From Komarekiella atlantica HA4396-MV6 (GTDB lineage: Bacteria; Cyanobacteriota; Cyanobacteriia; Cyanobacteriales; Nostocaceae): 64,000 nucleotides of DNA. The notes beneath the pieces were generated by a model, which saw only the letters and a list, made by a program, of their open reading frames with translations, was not told the origin of the DNA and made no database searches. Below are positions 46,701 to 56,235 of the stretch, piece after piece (positions within the stretch are counted from its first letter, which is position 1; every line of letters starts with the position of its first letter). Both the position numbers and the translations under genes were made by a program. Location: assembly GCA_019359395.1 (NCBI GenBank), contig JAHHHK010000004.1, positions 1 through 64,000 on the forward strand, in the 5' to 3' direction.

Positions 46701-49323
46701 CACTTATATTCAAATTGAGACTACAGATAGTATAGAAAATGATTTCTTGGCTACAGAAGCTACGAACCAAGAAGAATCAGTAGAAAATTTAAAAAACACA
46801 GTAAACATTGACTTGCAAGCCGTCAATGGTTTTACACAAACAGTTATTCAAGAACCGATAGTTACAGGCTTAGATGACTTAAATCTAGAAACTGATGAAA
46901 ATCTCGAAGCAGATTTTTCTGAGCATGCATGGGATTTAGAACAGACAAATGAACCTGCACTAGTAAATCAGATAGAAAATGCTATTGTTACCTCAACTGA
47001 AGAATTGGAGATGACATCAACAGAAGCAGCTGCTTTAGAAAATGACACCCCTGCTCTAGATGAATTTGCCGACTTGGAAGCATTACTTGGACAGGAAGTA
47101 GCGCCCAGCCTCAATGCTACCTCCATACCAGAAATGGATTTTGCTGCCTTGGAAGCATTGCTAGGTGAGGACAACGATCAAACAGCAGCCATATCTAACT
47201 ATCAGCAGTCCTTCAGAACTCAACCTGCCTTGATCCCGCCTGTCAACACCGTTTCATCACTACGCATAGAGGATGAATTTGGTGATTTGGAAAAGTTGCT
47301 AGCAGAAGCAGATCAAACTATATCCCACTCATCACTTGTAAAATCGAATACAGGAAAAACTCTACGTCCCTCAACTCGTCGTGCTGCAAGATTTGAAGAA
47401 ACCATGAAGGTTCCAGTCAAGCAACTGGATGATATGAGTAATTTAGTTGGGGAGATGGTGGTAAATCGCAATACCTTAGAGCAGGATCATGAACGGCTGC
47501 GACAGGCACTAGATAACTTGCTGATTCAGGTGCAACAACTCTCAGATGTAGGGGCGAGGATGCAGGAGTTATATGAGCGATCGCTACTGGAAGCCTCTCT
47601 TTTAGCCGGTCGCAAAACCCAAGACTCTAGCATCCCATCCCAGGACTCTAATTCGGACAGAGGTTTTAGTGAACTAGAAATGGATCGCTTTACTCCTTTC
47701 CATACACTCTCCCAACAGATGATTGAACGCATTGTGCGGGTGCGTGAGTCGGCAAGTGATATTGATTTTGTTACCGAAGAAACCGAACGAGTGGCGCGGC
47801 AATTTCGTCAGGTAACTACCCAGCTACAAGAGGGACTAACGAGAGCGCGGATGGTTCCTTTTGCCCAAACGATTGATCGCTGGCGGCGAGGAGTGCGCGA
47901 TAATGCCATCAAGTGTGGCAAACAAGTGGAGTTGGTGATTGAAGGTGGCGATACTTTAATTGACAAGATGATTTTGGATCATCTGACCGATCCGCTGACT
48001 CACATGCTGAATAATGCGATCGCTCACGGTATTGAAACGCCAGACGAACGGCAAGCCATTGGTAAACCACCCGTAGGAATCATTACAATTCGCGCCTTTC
48101 ATCAAGGCAACCAAACCATCATTTCTGTAGGCGATGACGGTGCAGGTATCGATTCAGAACGAGTTAAGGCCAAGGCAGTGAAGATTGGCATGATTACAGA
48201 AGCTCAGGCAAAAATCATCTCTCGCGTAGAAGTCTACGACCTGCTGTTTCAATCTGGTTTTACGATCAAAGACCAGGCAGATGAAATTTCTGGTCGAGGT
48301 GTGGGAATGGATGTAGTTCGCTCTGAGATTAGCGAAATTCGCGGAACAGTTAACACCGATTCCACTCTCGGCAAGGGAACCACCTTCACTATCCGTTTAC
48401 CGTTAACCCTGAGTATTTGTAAAGCCCTTTGCTGCGTTTCCGATAAAGCGCGTATTGCCTTCCCTATGGACGGTGTAGAAGATACGCTAGACATACCACT
48501 CAAAAATATTCAGCATAATGCCAATGGGGAATCTTTTATTTCCTGGCGTGATACACTGCTGCCATTCCGACCTTTGAAAGAACTTTTAACCTTTAATCGC
48601 CAAATTAGCCGTGGTAATGTCTATGGCGGTAATCGAGATGATGACATGGTTTCTGTGATCGTGGTGCGATCGGCCAGTACTCTAATTGCCCTACAAATTG
48701 ATTTGGTGCTAAGCGAACAAGAAATTGTCATTAAACAATTTGAAGGGCCAGCGCCTAAACCCATTGGTGTAGCTGGTGCTACAGTCCTAGGTGATGGTCG
48801 TATTATGCCCATTGCTGACGTGCTGGAAATAATTGACATCTTCCAAGGACGGATTTCTACACAAGCTGGTGGCAGTTCTTGGCAACAGAAAGCCACTCCT
48901 ATAGACCCGCCTGCTGCGAAGATTGACCCAACTGTGCTGATTGTCGATGACTCAATTACAGTCCGAGAATTGCTCTCTTTAACGTTTAACAAAGCAGGTT
49001 ATCGTGTAGAACAGGCACGTGATGGGCAAGAAGCTTGGGATAAACTCCGCTCTGGTCTGCCTTGTGATATTGTATTTTGCGATATCGAGATGCCCCGTTG
49101 CGATGGTCTAGAGTTACTTTCTCGCATCCAGAAAGACTCGAACCTCAACCACCTGCCGATCGCTATGCTCACCTCGCGGGGTGCAGACAAGCACAGACAA
49201 ATGGCAGTTCAACTCGGTGCTAGTGGCTACTTTACTAAGCCTTACCTAGAGGAAGCTCTACTTGAAGCTGCGGCGCGGATGCTGAAAGGGGAGAAACTTG
49301 TTAATAGTAATAGTAATGCTTAG
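43798..49323 (+). CDS. hmpE: HmpE, CheA-type hybrid histidine kinase
   Basis: 1841 aa. N-terminal Hpt with RAAHSIKGG (H49) and a second helical Hpt-like region (about 235-355). An acidic linker of roughly 800 residues follows, rich in DLExLL/LxDLF-type motifs. The CheA core then has MKVPVKQLDDMSNLVGEMVV dimerisation (about 1200), HATPase with LNNAIAHGIETP and GRGVGMDVV (about 1395-1535), a CheW-like domain, and a C-terminal receiver with VDDSITVRELLS and phospho-acceptor D1762. It is the kinase of the Hmp system. The linker contains a 77-bp exact direct repeat. Confidence 0.92.
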   Translation: MLPEQQQRILGYFIEEARDHLNTIEQGLLNLESTLNDPEMINEVFRAAHSIKGGAAMLGLTSIQHTSHRLEDCFKVLKEHPVKVDEKLESLFLGVSDTLKVLLEHLSGPFGLSEDAANTLMSETEPVFQWLNQHLELLVEQGNSVASSTTALERHSASTDNLSTLTELFLRRDIPSLPEDARKESTDISFSVAPQEVNSSFAIGSSKEKQSNTSGHGESVRSPVAATTDSLGEFQAHVLQTLREMLQLFKQTTTPETRQNLQQCCHQLVRLGAAQNLSNWCGLCQAAASAIGNSENTYLTLAKIVITEIKQAQELVLQGREAEIVISQQLEVLLSFAEIELLEITPDLVDEQSAVLTELSITPEPILFVNTFDTTDNAEHLVNLPLQDSITSLSELTEQLNLDEYTGDRHVNASEEQTSIELQVTSENVVNQATLVINSLSDQEDEIHPLNSNIDPNGPEVGIAELNTLADLFEGETPDLDETWQQEEILEIVATDELGIDFSDSDTENEDTDSDLSDLLSFDEDTSNEQQQITTTETEDLSLLFGDNFLDKENQEPQNQQIPSTTVEFSNIATFNLNLDASPLDILQEFTENSGDSEEFPAETQNSANENDVVEDLLLQAVDDEPLLANEVNQPVAETIASIELPTNQQNNFDELFLETGHADWVEEITPNDYIESPTLSQPGLSLENLFTQTEEYILPSTGELELSDLFDAPSITPSELSYSEDDLSTFWNAEITAEQQHEFDSVVEQDVAKALEESLFAAAADDIFADSQQSIPASFDLDDFDITFQPRQQQDMLFSLDTEDDLFEDLAPNNSAFPTIEDSVQPSALESSDRTELASLRESVTPKEIRSLSQEPEALDVIPEFTNQSTEISSVDSLKTFADTFDDNTDENLQLLSEDISDLTYIQIETTDNIKNDLSFTKASLDISFGEISDLASLQTQPSDLFETFDNNTDENLQLLSEDISDLTYIQIETTDSIENDFLATEATNQEESVENLKNTVNIDLQAVNGFTQTVIQEPIVTGLDDLNLETDENLEADFSEHAWDLEQTNEPALVNQIENAIVTSTEELEMTSTEAAALENDTPALDEFADLEALLGQEVAPSLNATSIPEMDFAALEALLGEDNDQTAAISNYQQSFRTQPALIPPVNTVSSLRIEDEFGDLEKLLAEADQTISHSSLVKSNTGKTLRPSTRRAARFEETMKVPVKQLDDMSNLVGEMVVNRNTLEQDHERLRQALDNLLIQVQQLSDVGARMQELYERSLLEASLLAGRKTQDSSIPSQDSNSDRGFSELEMDRFTPFHTLSQQMIERIVRVRESASDIDFVTEETERVARQFRQVTTQLQEGLTRARMVPFAQTIDRWRRGVRDNAIKCGKQVELVIEGGDTLIDKMILDHLTDPLTHMLNNAIAHGIETPDERQAIGKPPVGIITIRAFHQGNQTIISVGDDGAGIDSERVKAKAVKIGMITEAQAKIISRVEVYDLLFQSGFTIKDQADEISGRGVGMDVVRSEISEIRGTVNTDSTLGKGTTFTIRLPLTLSICKALCCVSDKARIAFPMDGVEDTLDIPLKNIQHNANGESFISWRDTLLPFRPLKELLTFNRQISRGNVYGGNRDDDMVSVIVVRSASTLIALQIDLVLSEQEIVIKQFEGPAPKPIGVAGATVLGDGRIMPIADVLEIIDIFQGRISTQAGGSSWQQKATPIDPPAAKIDPTVLIVDDSITVRELLSLTFNKAGYRVEQARDGQEAWDKLRSGLPCDIVFCDIEMPRCDGLELLSRIQKDSNLNHLPIAMLTSRGADKHRQMAVQLGASGYFTKPYLEEALLEAAARMLKGEKLVNSNSNA
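46461..46729 (+). repeat. 77-bp direct repeat in the HmpE linker
   Basis: Bases 46461-46537 recur at 46653-46729, 192 bp (64 codons) apart. Both encode NTDENLQLLSEDISDL and the residues after it. Near-identity at silent sites points to a recent duplication. Confidence 0.9.
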
Positions 49324-49356
49324 TTGGGTTTTACGTTATCTATTGCCTTCTGACTC

Positions 49357-50001
49357 CTATCCCGCAAATTGATCAATTTGCCGTTGATTAACATTAACTC
49401 TCAAAATCAGACCATAAGTTTCTAAAAATTCTAAGGGAATATCTGGAAGATTCATCAGCAGATTATCCCATGTATTGAAGGCTTTTAAAGCCTCCACAAC
49501 TATTGGCAGTGGCTTGCAGAAAATATTTTGAAAGTCTGCTTCTTGGGGAAATTGAATTTTAAAGGCTAATTGTTCTTTTGAGGGGACAAATTGAGCGTCA
49601 ACATCTTGACGATTTCCCCTTGCATCAACCCGATACCAACCTATTTGGGGTAAGTAAACTGCATTTAAACCATGTAAGCTATAAAATTCACTATTGTCAT
49701 GAAGACGTAATCTTTGATAACAAAAACCTGCTGGAATACCATTCGCTCTGAGTAATGCTGCTAGCAAATGGCTCTTTGCATAACAATAACCTGTTTTATA
49801 TTTGAGTACATCTGAAGCTCGACAAGTTACAGGGTTCATTTGATAGTCGTAGCTATGATAAATTTCATCACGTACCCACTCGAAACAAGCTTTTGCGATC
49901 GCCTCTGATGTTTGATATCTTGATGCAATCTTTTTTGCAAGTTTTATAACTGTAGGATGTTGCCAGTCAATAACTTCACTCACTTGCAGATATTTTTTCA
50001 T
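49357..50001 (-). CDS. Transglutaminase-like (papain-fold) protein
   Basis: 214 aa, no signal peptide. The transglutaminase-like triad is visible: C73 in KTGYCYAKSHLLAALLRA, H110 in SLHGLNAVYL and D126 in YRVDARGN. Such proteins act as peptidases or amidases; cyanobacterial members are uncharacterised. It converges with hmpE (34 bases between) and has no partner. ATG at 50001. Confidence 0.82.
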   Translation of the reverse strand: MKKYLQVSEVIDWQHPTVIKLAKKIASRYQTSEAIAKACFEWVRDEIYHSYDYQMNPVTCRASDVLKYKTGYCYAKSHLLAALLRANGIPAGFCYQRLRLHDNSEFYSLHGLNAVYLPQIGWYRVDARGNRQDVDAQFVPSKEQLAFKIQFPQEADFQNIFCKPLPIVVEALKAFNTWDNLLMNLPDIPLEFLETYGLILRVNVNQRQIDQFAG

Positions 50002-50343
50002 GTTGCTTATTTCCTAAGAAGCATTGCATTCAGAATACAAGACTCTCAGCCTACTCAACAACAAGAAACTGGTATTTGGCACGATGGTAAGGCTAAATTT
50101 ATACTTTATTAAAGAATAATATTACTTAATACTTAACAGTAGCCTAAAAAATACTATTTATAACTAAAATTTATCGTGGGATAACGCAGTATCAACAAAA
50201 TAGTCATCACATGCACATATAACTAGATATGAAAATGTGCTGATTTGAAAAATTAAGGATTTTTCTCGTAGATTTGGCAAGTGTTTGACTCAAGTATTGG
50301 GTCTATCTTTGTAGTATGAAAGAAGCACTTTTGACCTAAGACT
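50002..50343. other. Divergent intergenic region
   Basis: AT-rich, with no ORF, repeat or RNA recognised. It should hold promoters of the transglutaminase-like gene and of the prolyl oligopeptidase gene. Confidence 0.35.
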
Positions 50344-52437
50344 ATGCCATACTCTGAAAAACGTCTAAGTTACCCATCCCCCCGCCAAAGTAATCAAGTT
50401 GATAATTACCACGGTACTTTAGTTACAGATCCCTACCGCTGGTTAGAAGATCCTGACTCTGAAGAAACAAAGACTTGGATTGAGGCACAAAATAAAGTTA
50501 CTTTTGGCTACCTGAGTGAAATTCCTGCTAGAGAAAAAATTAAACAGCGACTCACTAAACTTTGGGATTATGAAAAATATGGTATCCCATTTAAAGAAGG
50601 CGAATCTCTACAAGACGGTTCCACCGAACGCTACTTTTATTTTAAAAATGATGGACTGCAAAATCAAAGCGTCCTTTATACCCTAGAAACACTTGATGCT
50701 GAACCCAGAGTGTTACTCGACCCTAACAAACTTTCAGAAGATGGCACTATTGCCCTTGCGGGATTATCTATTAGTGAAGATGGTAAACTTTTAGCATACG
50801 GTTTATCGATCTCTGGTTCTGATTGGCAAGAGTGGAAGGTGCGCGATGTTGAAACTGGTGAAGACTTGGGAGATCACCTGAAGTGGATTAAATTTTCTGG
50901 TGCATCTTGGACACATGATCATCAAGGTTTTTTCTACAGTCGCTATGATGAGCCAAATGAAAAAACTCAATTAGAAGATGTTAACTATTATCAAAAACTC
51001 TACTATCATCAACTGAGTAAACCCCAATCAGAAGATGTACTAATTTACCATCGTCCTGAACAGAAAGAATGGGGTTTTAGTGGAGATGTTACGGAAGATG
51101 GACGTTATTTAATCATCTCAGTTTGGCTGGGAACTGACCCCAAAAATTTAGTTTTCTACAAAGATTTGACTAACCCTAATGCTGAAGTAGTAGAACTAGT
51201 TAATCAGTTTGAAGCAGATTACAGTTTTATCGATAATGATGATAGCGTCTTCTATTTACGCACAGATTTAAATGCGCCACGAGGACGAGTTATTGCTATT
51301 GATACCAAAAACCCAGCGTCAGAAAATTGGCAAGAAATCATTCCTCAATCAGCAGAAACTTTGGAAAGTGTTGGCATCCTTAATAACCAATTTGTTGCTG
51401 ATTATCTTCAAGATGCTTATACCCAAATCAAAATTTTTGACCTCAAAGGTACATTCATACGTGAGGTCGAATTACCCGGAATTGGCTCTGCGGGTGGTTT
51501 CGGTGGTAAGCGTAATGATACTGAGACTTTTTATAGTTTTACTAGCTTTACTACGCCAGGAACTATCTATCGCTACAACATGGTGACAGGAAAAAGTGAG
51601 ATTTTTCGTCAGCCAAATGTAGATTTTAATCCTAATGACTACGAAACAAAACAAGTCTTTTATCACAGCAAAGATGGCATTCAAGTGCCAATGTTTATCA
51701 CCCATAAAAAGGGCATTCAATTGGATGGAAATAATCCCACATATCTCTATGCTTATGGCGGTTTTAATGCTTCAATGACACCTAGTTTTTCTGTGAGTCT
51801 CTTGGTGTGGCTGGAGATGGGTGGTGTCTATGCTATGGCTAATATAAGGGGTGGTGGCGAGTACGGCGAGGAATGGCATCAAGCAGGAATGAAAGAGAAA
51901 AAGCAGAATGTCTTTGATGACTTTATTGCCGCGGCTGAGTGGTTGATTGCTAATAAGTATACAAAATCTGCAAAACTAGCGATCGCAGGTGGTAGTAATG
52001 GTGGTTTATTAGTAGGTGCTTGTATGACGCAGCGTCCTGATTTATTTGGTGCAGCTTTACCAGCAGTAGGCGTGATGGATATGCTGCGGTTCCATAAATT
52101 TACCATCGGCTGGGCTTGGACTTCTGAATATGGTTCGCCGGATAATCCAGAAGAGTTCAAAGCACTTTATGCGTATTCGCCACTGCACAATCTCAAACCA
52201 GATACAGCTTACCCAGCAACCTTAATTACCACAGCCGATCATGATGATCGCGTTGTCCCTGCTCATAGTTTCAAATTTGCCGCTACTTTGCAAGCCGCTC
52301 AAGCAGGTGATGCACCAACACTAATTAGAATTGAGACGAAGGCGGGACATGGTGCAGGTAAACCCACAGCCAAGATTATCGAGGAAGCATCAGATAAGTG
52401 GGTTTTTTTGGTGCGTACTTTGGATGTTGAAGTTTAA
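50344..52437 (+). CDS. Prolyl oligopeptidase (S9A)
   Basis: 697 aa without a signal peptide. An N-terminal beta-propeller (about 75-420) caps the C-terminal hydrolase with nucleophile S551 in GGSNGGLL, the Asp in DHDDRVVP (about 632-635) and H669 in KAGHGAGKP. It cleaves short peptides after proline in the cytoplasm. Length and motif order are those of true prolyl oligopeptidases, not DPP-IV. A clear terminator follows. Confidence 0.93.
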   Translation: MPYSEKRLSYPSPRQSNQVDNYHGTLVTDPYRWLEDPDSEETKTWIEAQNKVTFGYLSEIPAREKIKQRLTKLWDYEKYGIPFKEGESLQDGSTERYFYFKNDGLQNQSVLYTLETLDAEPRVLLDPNKLSEDGTIALAGLSISEDGKLLAYGLSISGSDWQEWKVRDVETGEDLGDHLKWIKFSGASWTHDHQGFFYSRYDEPNEKTQLEDVNYYQKLYYHQLSKPQSEDVLIYHRPEQKEWGFSGDVTEDGRYLIISVWLGTDPKNLVFYKDLTNPNAEVVELVNQFEADYSFIDNDDSVFYLRTDLNAPRGRVIAIDTKNPASENWQEIIPQSAETLESVGILNNQFVADYLQDAYTQIKIFDLKGTFIREVELPGIGSAGGFGGKRNDTETFYSFTSFTTPGTIYRYNMVTGKSEIFRQPNVDFNPNDYETKQVFYHSKDGIQVPMFITHKKGIQLDGNNPTYLYAYGGFNASMTPSFSVSLLVWLEMGGVYAMANIRGGGEYGEEWHQAGMKEKKQNVFDDFIAAAEWLIANKYTKSAKLAIAGGSNGGLLVGACMTQRPDLFGAALPAVGVMDMLRFHKFTIGWAWTSEYGSPDNPEEFKALYAYSPLHNLKPDTAYPATLITTADHDDRVVPAHSFKFAATLQAAQAGDAPTLIRIETKAGHGAGKPTAKIIEEASDKWVFLVRTLDVEV

Positions 52438-52451
52438 ACTAAGCATGATTA

Positions 52452-52518
52452 TCTCACACAAAGACGCGGAGGCGCAAAGTTTTTTATTAGCGGCTTGGCA
52501 TCTTTGCGTGAGATTTTT
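52452..52518 (+). terminator. Terminator after prolyl oligopeptidase
   Basis: TCTCACACAAAGA (52452-52464) pairs with TCTTTGCGTGAGA (52501-52513) with one mismatch, and TTTTT follows. Confidence 0.65.
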
Positions 52519-52632
52519 GTTATTAGTAATTGAAAATGTCTGCAATGGAAAGAGGAGCAAATAAAGCGATCGCTGTAATTAAAATCATCAAGTTTTTGGC
52601 CATAACACCAAGCGGATTGTGCTATATTTCCC

Positions 52633-52827
52633 CTATCTCTCGGAATAAGCAGGCCGGGGCGTAAGTTGTCTAACAAGTGCGGCGTCAGCCGTCCAAAATT
52701 CCGCAGATGTACTCTCAGCGCAAGCAAGAAATGCTGCATCATAAAGAGCGGCTAATCCGTGTTGATAAACTTCTGGTATAAGGTAGGGAATCCAAACGCT
52801 GGTATCTAAGCATAAAACTCTAGTCAT
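52633..52827 (-). pseudogene. VapC-type PIN toxin with internal deletion
   Basis: 64 codons. The start, VLCLDTSVWIPYLIPE, with D8 is a normal PIN N-terminus. After residue 20 it jumps to HGLAALYDAAFLACAE...FWTADAALVRQLTP, the normal C-terminal third with D30 and D48. About 70 residues, including the central acidic residue of the PIN site, are absent. The frame is kept, but RNase activity is unlikely. It overlaps the antitoxin gene by 8 bp, the usual VapBC layout. Confidence 0.7.
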
Positions 52828-53074
52828 GTCGCTCTTGTCCTTCTCTGAGACTGCGAATCAGTTCTGTAGAAGCTGATTGGATGCCAGTTTTGGCTTTGAT
52901 GGTTTCGCTGCAAGCAATAATTCTATGATGAGTAGCCCATCCCCGTCGGCGTCGCATTTCCCGTTCTACAGCCTTAACCACTAAATCATTGAAGGATTCG
53001 CTGCCTTCCTTAAGTTTCCTAGCTTTTGCAAGCAGGTCAGATGGAAACTGGATTGTTATGGCTTCGCTTTCCAT
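52820..53074 (-). CDS. VapB-type antitoxin
   Basis: 84 aa from the ATG at 53074; a TTG six codons earlier is less likely. The N-terminal ITIQFPSDLLAKARKLKEG...FNDLVVKAVEREMRRRR is a ribbon-helix-helix-like DNA-binding part. The C-terminal half would wrap the toxin. It would autoregulate its operon. Its toxin partner downstream is internally deleted. Confidence 0.7.
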   Translation of the reverse strand: MESEAITIQFPSDLLAKARKLKEGSESFNDLVVKAVEREMRRRRGWATHHRIIACSETIKAKTGIQSASTELIRSLREGQERHD

Positions 53075-53448
53075 ATCAATGCTTGTAACCAAATAGCGAC
53101 ACCATTTACTGTAACTGCTTTTGAACTATTAATTAATCGCACTGTGCCTCTAGCGTCAAACTTGCCGTTGCTAATGATATATCCCGAAAGACACGCAGTA
53201 TCAACCGTGGTGTTCCAAGCCTGATGAGAACTTGAAACATAATTTAGTATTAAATAATTATCAGTTGATAAAGGCGATCGCTCGTTAAACTATAGGTGAA
53301 AATACTTGCCTGGTGATGCGATCGCATCATCTTGCTGATTCAGTTTCCAGCTTTTGAACAACAGTCAGGATGGTTGATTTTAAAGCGAATTCAAATTTTG
53401 AATCACCATTTGGGACTGTGTTTTATAATTTTGAGTTTTGAATTGCTT
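53075..53448. other. Intergenic region before the M16 protease gene
   Basis: Two HIP1-type sites near 53274 and 53318. The open frame continues upstream of the protease ATG to 53332 but looks non-coding. No other feature seen. Confidence 0.35.
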
Positions 53449-56220
53449 ATGAAGCTGCGCTCATACATGCTTATAGGATTGTTTCTCAGCCTTTTGTTAA
53501 GTGTTGTGCCGTTTTCGGGCACTTTCACCAATGCTGCAACACCAACAACAATTGCCCCTGTGTCTGCTCCCTCGTTCACTCAAGGGGTGCAAAAAACAGT
53601 GTTGGACAACGGCTTAACGGTGCTAACCAAAGAAGTCCATACCGCTCCGGTGGTGAGTGTGCAAGTTTGGTATAAAGTAGGCTCACGTAATGAAGGAGCC
53701 GGGATGAATGGCATCTCTCACCAATTAGAGCATTTAATGTTTAAAGGCACTACTGACCGTCCCGTGCAGTTTGGACGGCTATTTAGTGCGTTGGGTAGTC
53801 AATTCAATGCTTTTACCAGCTACGACGAAACAGCCTACTTTGGTACAGTGCAGAAAGATAAACTCGAAGCACTGCTGACTTTAGAAGCTGATCGTATGGA
53901 AAACGCGTTGATTGGCCCTGATCAGCTAACAAGTGAGAAGCGAGTAGTAATCTCAGAGTTACAAGGGTATCAAAATTTTCCCAATATCCGTCTGAGTGAA
54001 GCAGTGATGCGAAGTGCTTTTCCTAATAGAGCCTATGGTTTACCTGTGGGGGGTACAAAAGCTGATGTAGAGAATTTCACTCTAGAACAGGTACAGAATT
54101 ACTACCAAACCTACTACAGTCCAGATAATGCAACTTTGGTGATTACAGGGGATTTTGCCACAACACCCGTCCTCAAAGTTGTTAAAGAAACTTACGGAAA
54201 GTTGCCAAAACGAGCCAAAACGGCTGCGGCTCAAAATTCTACTCCGGTGACTGCACCTACCCCTGTTGTTCAGAAAGCGCCAATTGTCTTAAAGCAACCC
54301 GGAAGTGCAGCACTGTTGCAAAGCGTTTATCCGCTACCAGATATCAAGCACCCCGATGTACCTGCGATCGATGTGATGGATGCCATCCTTACAGGTGGAC
54401 GTAGTTCTAGGCTTTACCAGGCTTTGGTGGAATCTGGACTCGCCAGTTCAGTTAGTGGCGGTGCTGCTGAACTCATTGAACCGGGATGGTATGAAATTAA
54501 CGCTACGGCGGCTCCAGGTCAAGAGTTAGCAAAAATTGCTCAGGTACTCCAGCAATCTTTGGCAAAACTGCAACAACAGCCAGTTACCCTAGAAGAATTA
54601 AACCGGGCGAAGACGCAACTACAAGCCTCATTTATATTGGGTAATCAAGACATTACCAGTCAGGCAAGTCAACTTGCGTATAATCAAACCATTACTGGAG
54701 ATTATCGTTTTATTGAACAGTATTTAGCTGCGATCGCCAAGGTAACACCAGCACAAATACAACGAGTTGCAAAAACTTATCTGAACCCAGCTAAACAAAC
54801 CATCGGCTTCTTTGAGCCAACCCAACTAGATGGTAAACCAGGTTCTAATGTTGGTTCTGGTCGCACTGTGGAAAACTTTAGCCCTGGTAAACCTGTAGAC
54901 CCAGCAGAACTGGCGAAATATCTGCCACCCGCCACATCAGCTACAGATTCCAATAAACGATCACTACCTGAACAGTTCACTCTAGCAAATGGCTTGCGAG
55001 TGCTGTTGTTACCAGATAAAAGCGTTCCTACAATTAACCTCAGTGGACAAATTGACGCTGGTAGCGAATTTGATGGCAATCAAAAAGCCGGATTAGCAAA
55101 TCTGACTGCTAACAACTTAATGAATGGAACGCAGACTAAGAATGCTCTCACCTTAGCGAAAACTTTAGAAGACCGGGGAGCTGGTCTAGATTTCAGCGCT
55201 AGCCGCGAGGGAGTCAGCATTAGTGGTCAGGGACTTTCGATGAATCTGCCGATATTAATTCAAACTCTGGCTGATGTAGTAAAAAATGCTACTTTCCCAG
55301 CCGACCAGTTAGAACTGAGTCGTCAGCGAGCATTAACTAGTCTCAAAGTCCAGCTAGATGACCCCAGTGGACTGGGACGAAGGGTGTTCCAGCAAGCTAT
55401 TTACCCGGAAAGTCATCCATTCTATAGCTTTCCGACAGCCGAGAGTTTAAAGAGCATTACTCGTGATGATTCACTTCGCTTCTACCAGGAACACTACCGA
55501 CCCGATACTACAACGATCGCTTTAGTGGGAGACTTTGATCCAATTAAGGTAAAAGCGTTGCTAAATCAGGAGTTCGGCAAATGGCAAGCCACAGGTAAGC
55601 CACCTGTTCTGAATGTACCTACAGTACCATTGCCGCAAACTTTGACACGTTTAAACAAAATGATTCCCGGTAAGGCAGAGGCCGTTACTTACATCGGCTA
55701 TAACGGCATTTCTCGGAAAGACTCGCGTTTTTATGCAGCACTAGTACTGAATCAGATTTTGGGTGGTGATACCTTATCTAGCCGTTTGGGTACGGAGGTG
55801 CGCGATCGCCAGGGTTTGACCTATGGTATCTACAGTGGGTTTGCTGCGGGAATCAATCCCGGTCCGTTCTTGATCCAAATGCAGACTGCTCCAGGAGATG
55901 CCCCTCAAGCGATCGCCAGTACCCTTGCTTTACTCAAACAATTGCGTGAGCAAGGAGTAACTGAAGCGGAATTAAATACAGCAAAACGCTCAATTAGCAA
56001 CAGCTACCCTGTGGATTTAGCTAACCCCAGTAATGTATCTAGCATCATTCTGGATAATGCTGTCTTGGGACTGTCACGAGCAGAAATCCAAGAGTTTCCT
56101 AAGCGCATTCAGGCAGTGACTATGACTCAGGTGCAGCAGGCAATCCAAGATTTAATTAGACCAGAGAATCTGGTGATTGTTACAGCTGGGCCAGGAGATA
56201 CTGTACCCAAGGGCAGCTAA
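53449..56220 (+). CDS. M16-family zinc protease (two-domain, exported)
   Basis: 923 aa from the ATG at 53449, which gives a signal peptide (MKLRSYMLIGLFLSLLLSVV, cut near residue 30). The first M16 half has the inverted zinc motif HQLEH (H91, E94, H95) and a downstream glutamate region SELQGYQNFPN. The second half (from about 495) has the fold but no HxxEH. Active plus inactive halves in one chain form a pitrilysin-type clamp for peptides. Likely periplasmic. Confidence 0.9.
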   Translation: MKLRSYMLIGLFLSLLLSVVPFSGTFTNAATPTTIAPVSAPSFTQGVQKTVLDNGLTVLTKEVHTAPVVSVQVWYKVGSRNEGAGMNGISHQLEHLMFKGTTDRPVQFGRLFSALGSQFNAFTSYDETAYFGTVQKDKLEALLTLEADRMENALIGPDQLTSEKRVVISELQGYQNFPNIRLSEAVMRSAFPNRAYGLPVGGTKADVENFTLEQVQNYYQTYYSPDNATLVITGDFATTPVLKVVKETYGKLPKRAKTAAAQNSTPVTAPTPVVQKAPIVLKQPGSAALLQSVYPLPDIKHPDVPAIDVMDAILTGGRSSRLYQALVESGLASSVSGGAAELIEPGWYEINATAAPGQELAKIAQVLQQSLAKLQQQPVTLEELNRAKTQLQASFILGNQDITSQASQLAYNQTITGDYRFIEQYLAAIAKVTPAQIQRVAKTYLNPAKQTIGFFEPTQLDGKPGSNVGSGRTVENFSPGKPVDPAELAKYLPPATSATDSNKRSLPEQFTLANGLRVLLLPDKSVPTINLSGQIDAGSEFDGNQKAGLANLTANNLMNGTQTKNALTLAKTLEDRGAGLDFSASREGVSISGQGLSMNLPILIQTLADVVKNATFPADQLELSRQRALTSLKVQLDDPSGLGRRVFQQAIYPESHPFYSFPTAESLKSITRDDSLRFYQEHYRPDTTTIALVGDFDPIKVKALLNQEFGKWQATGKPPVLNVPTVPLPQTLTRLNKMIPGKAEAVTYIGYNGISRKDSRFYAALVLNQILGGDTLSSRLGTEVRDRQGLTYGIYSGFAAGINPGPFLIQMQTAPGDAPQAIASTLALLKQLREQGVTEAELNTAKRSISNSYPVDLANPSNVSSIILDNAVLGLSRAEIQEFPKRIQAVTMTQVQQAIQDLIRPENLVIVTAGPGDTVPKGS

Positions 56221-56235
56221 TTACCTCACGCAAAG

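Noticed and set aside
44778-47174. Several Ser-rich antisense frames opposite hmpE
   Set aside because: They mirror the acidic low-complexity linker of the real gene and have no start signals.
53332-53448. Longer N-terminus of the M16 protease
   Set aside because: The ATG at 53449 gives a clean signal peptide. The upstream extension reads like AT-rich non-coding DNA.
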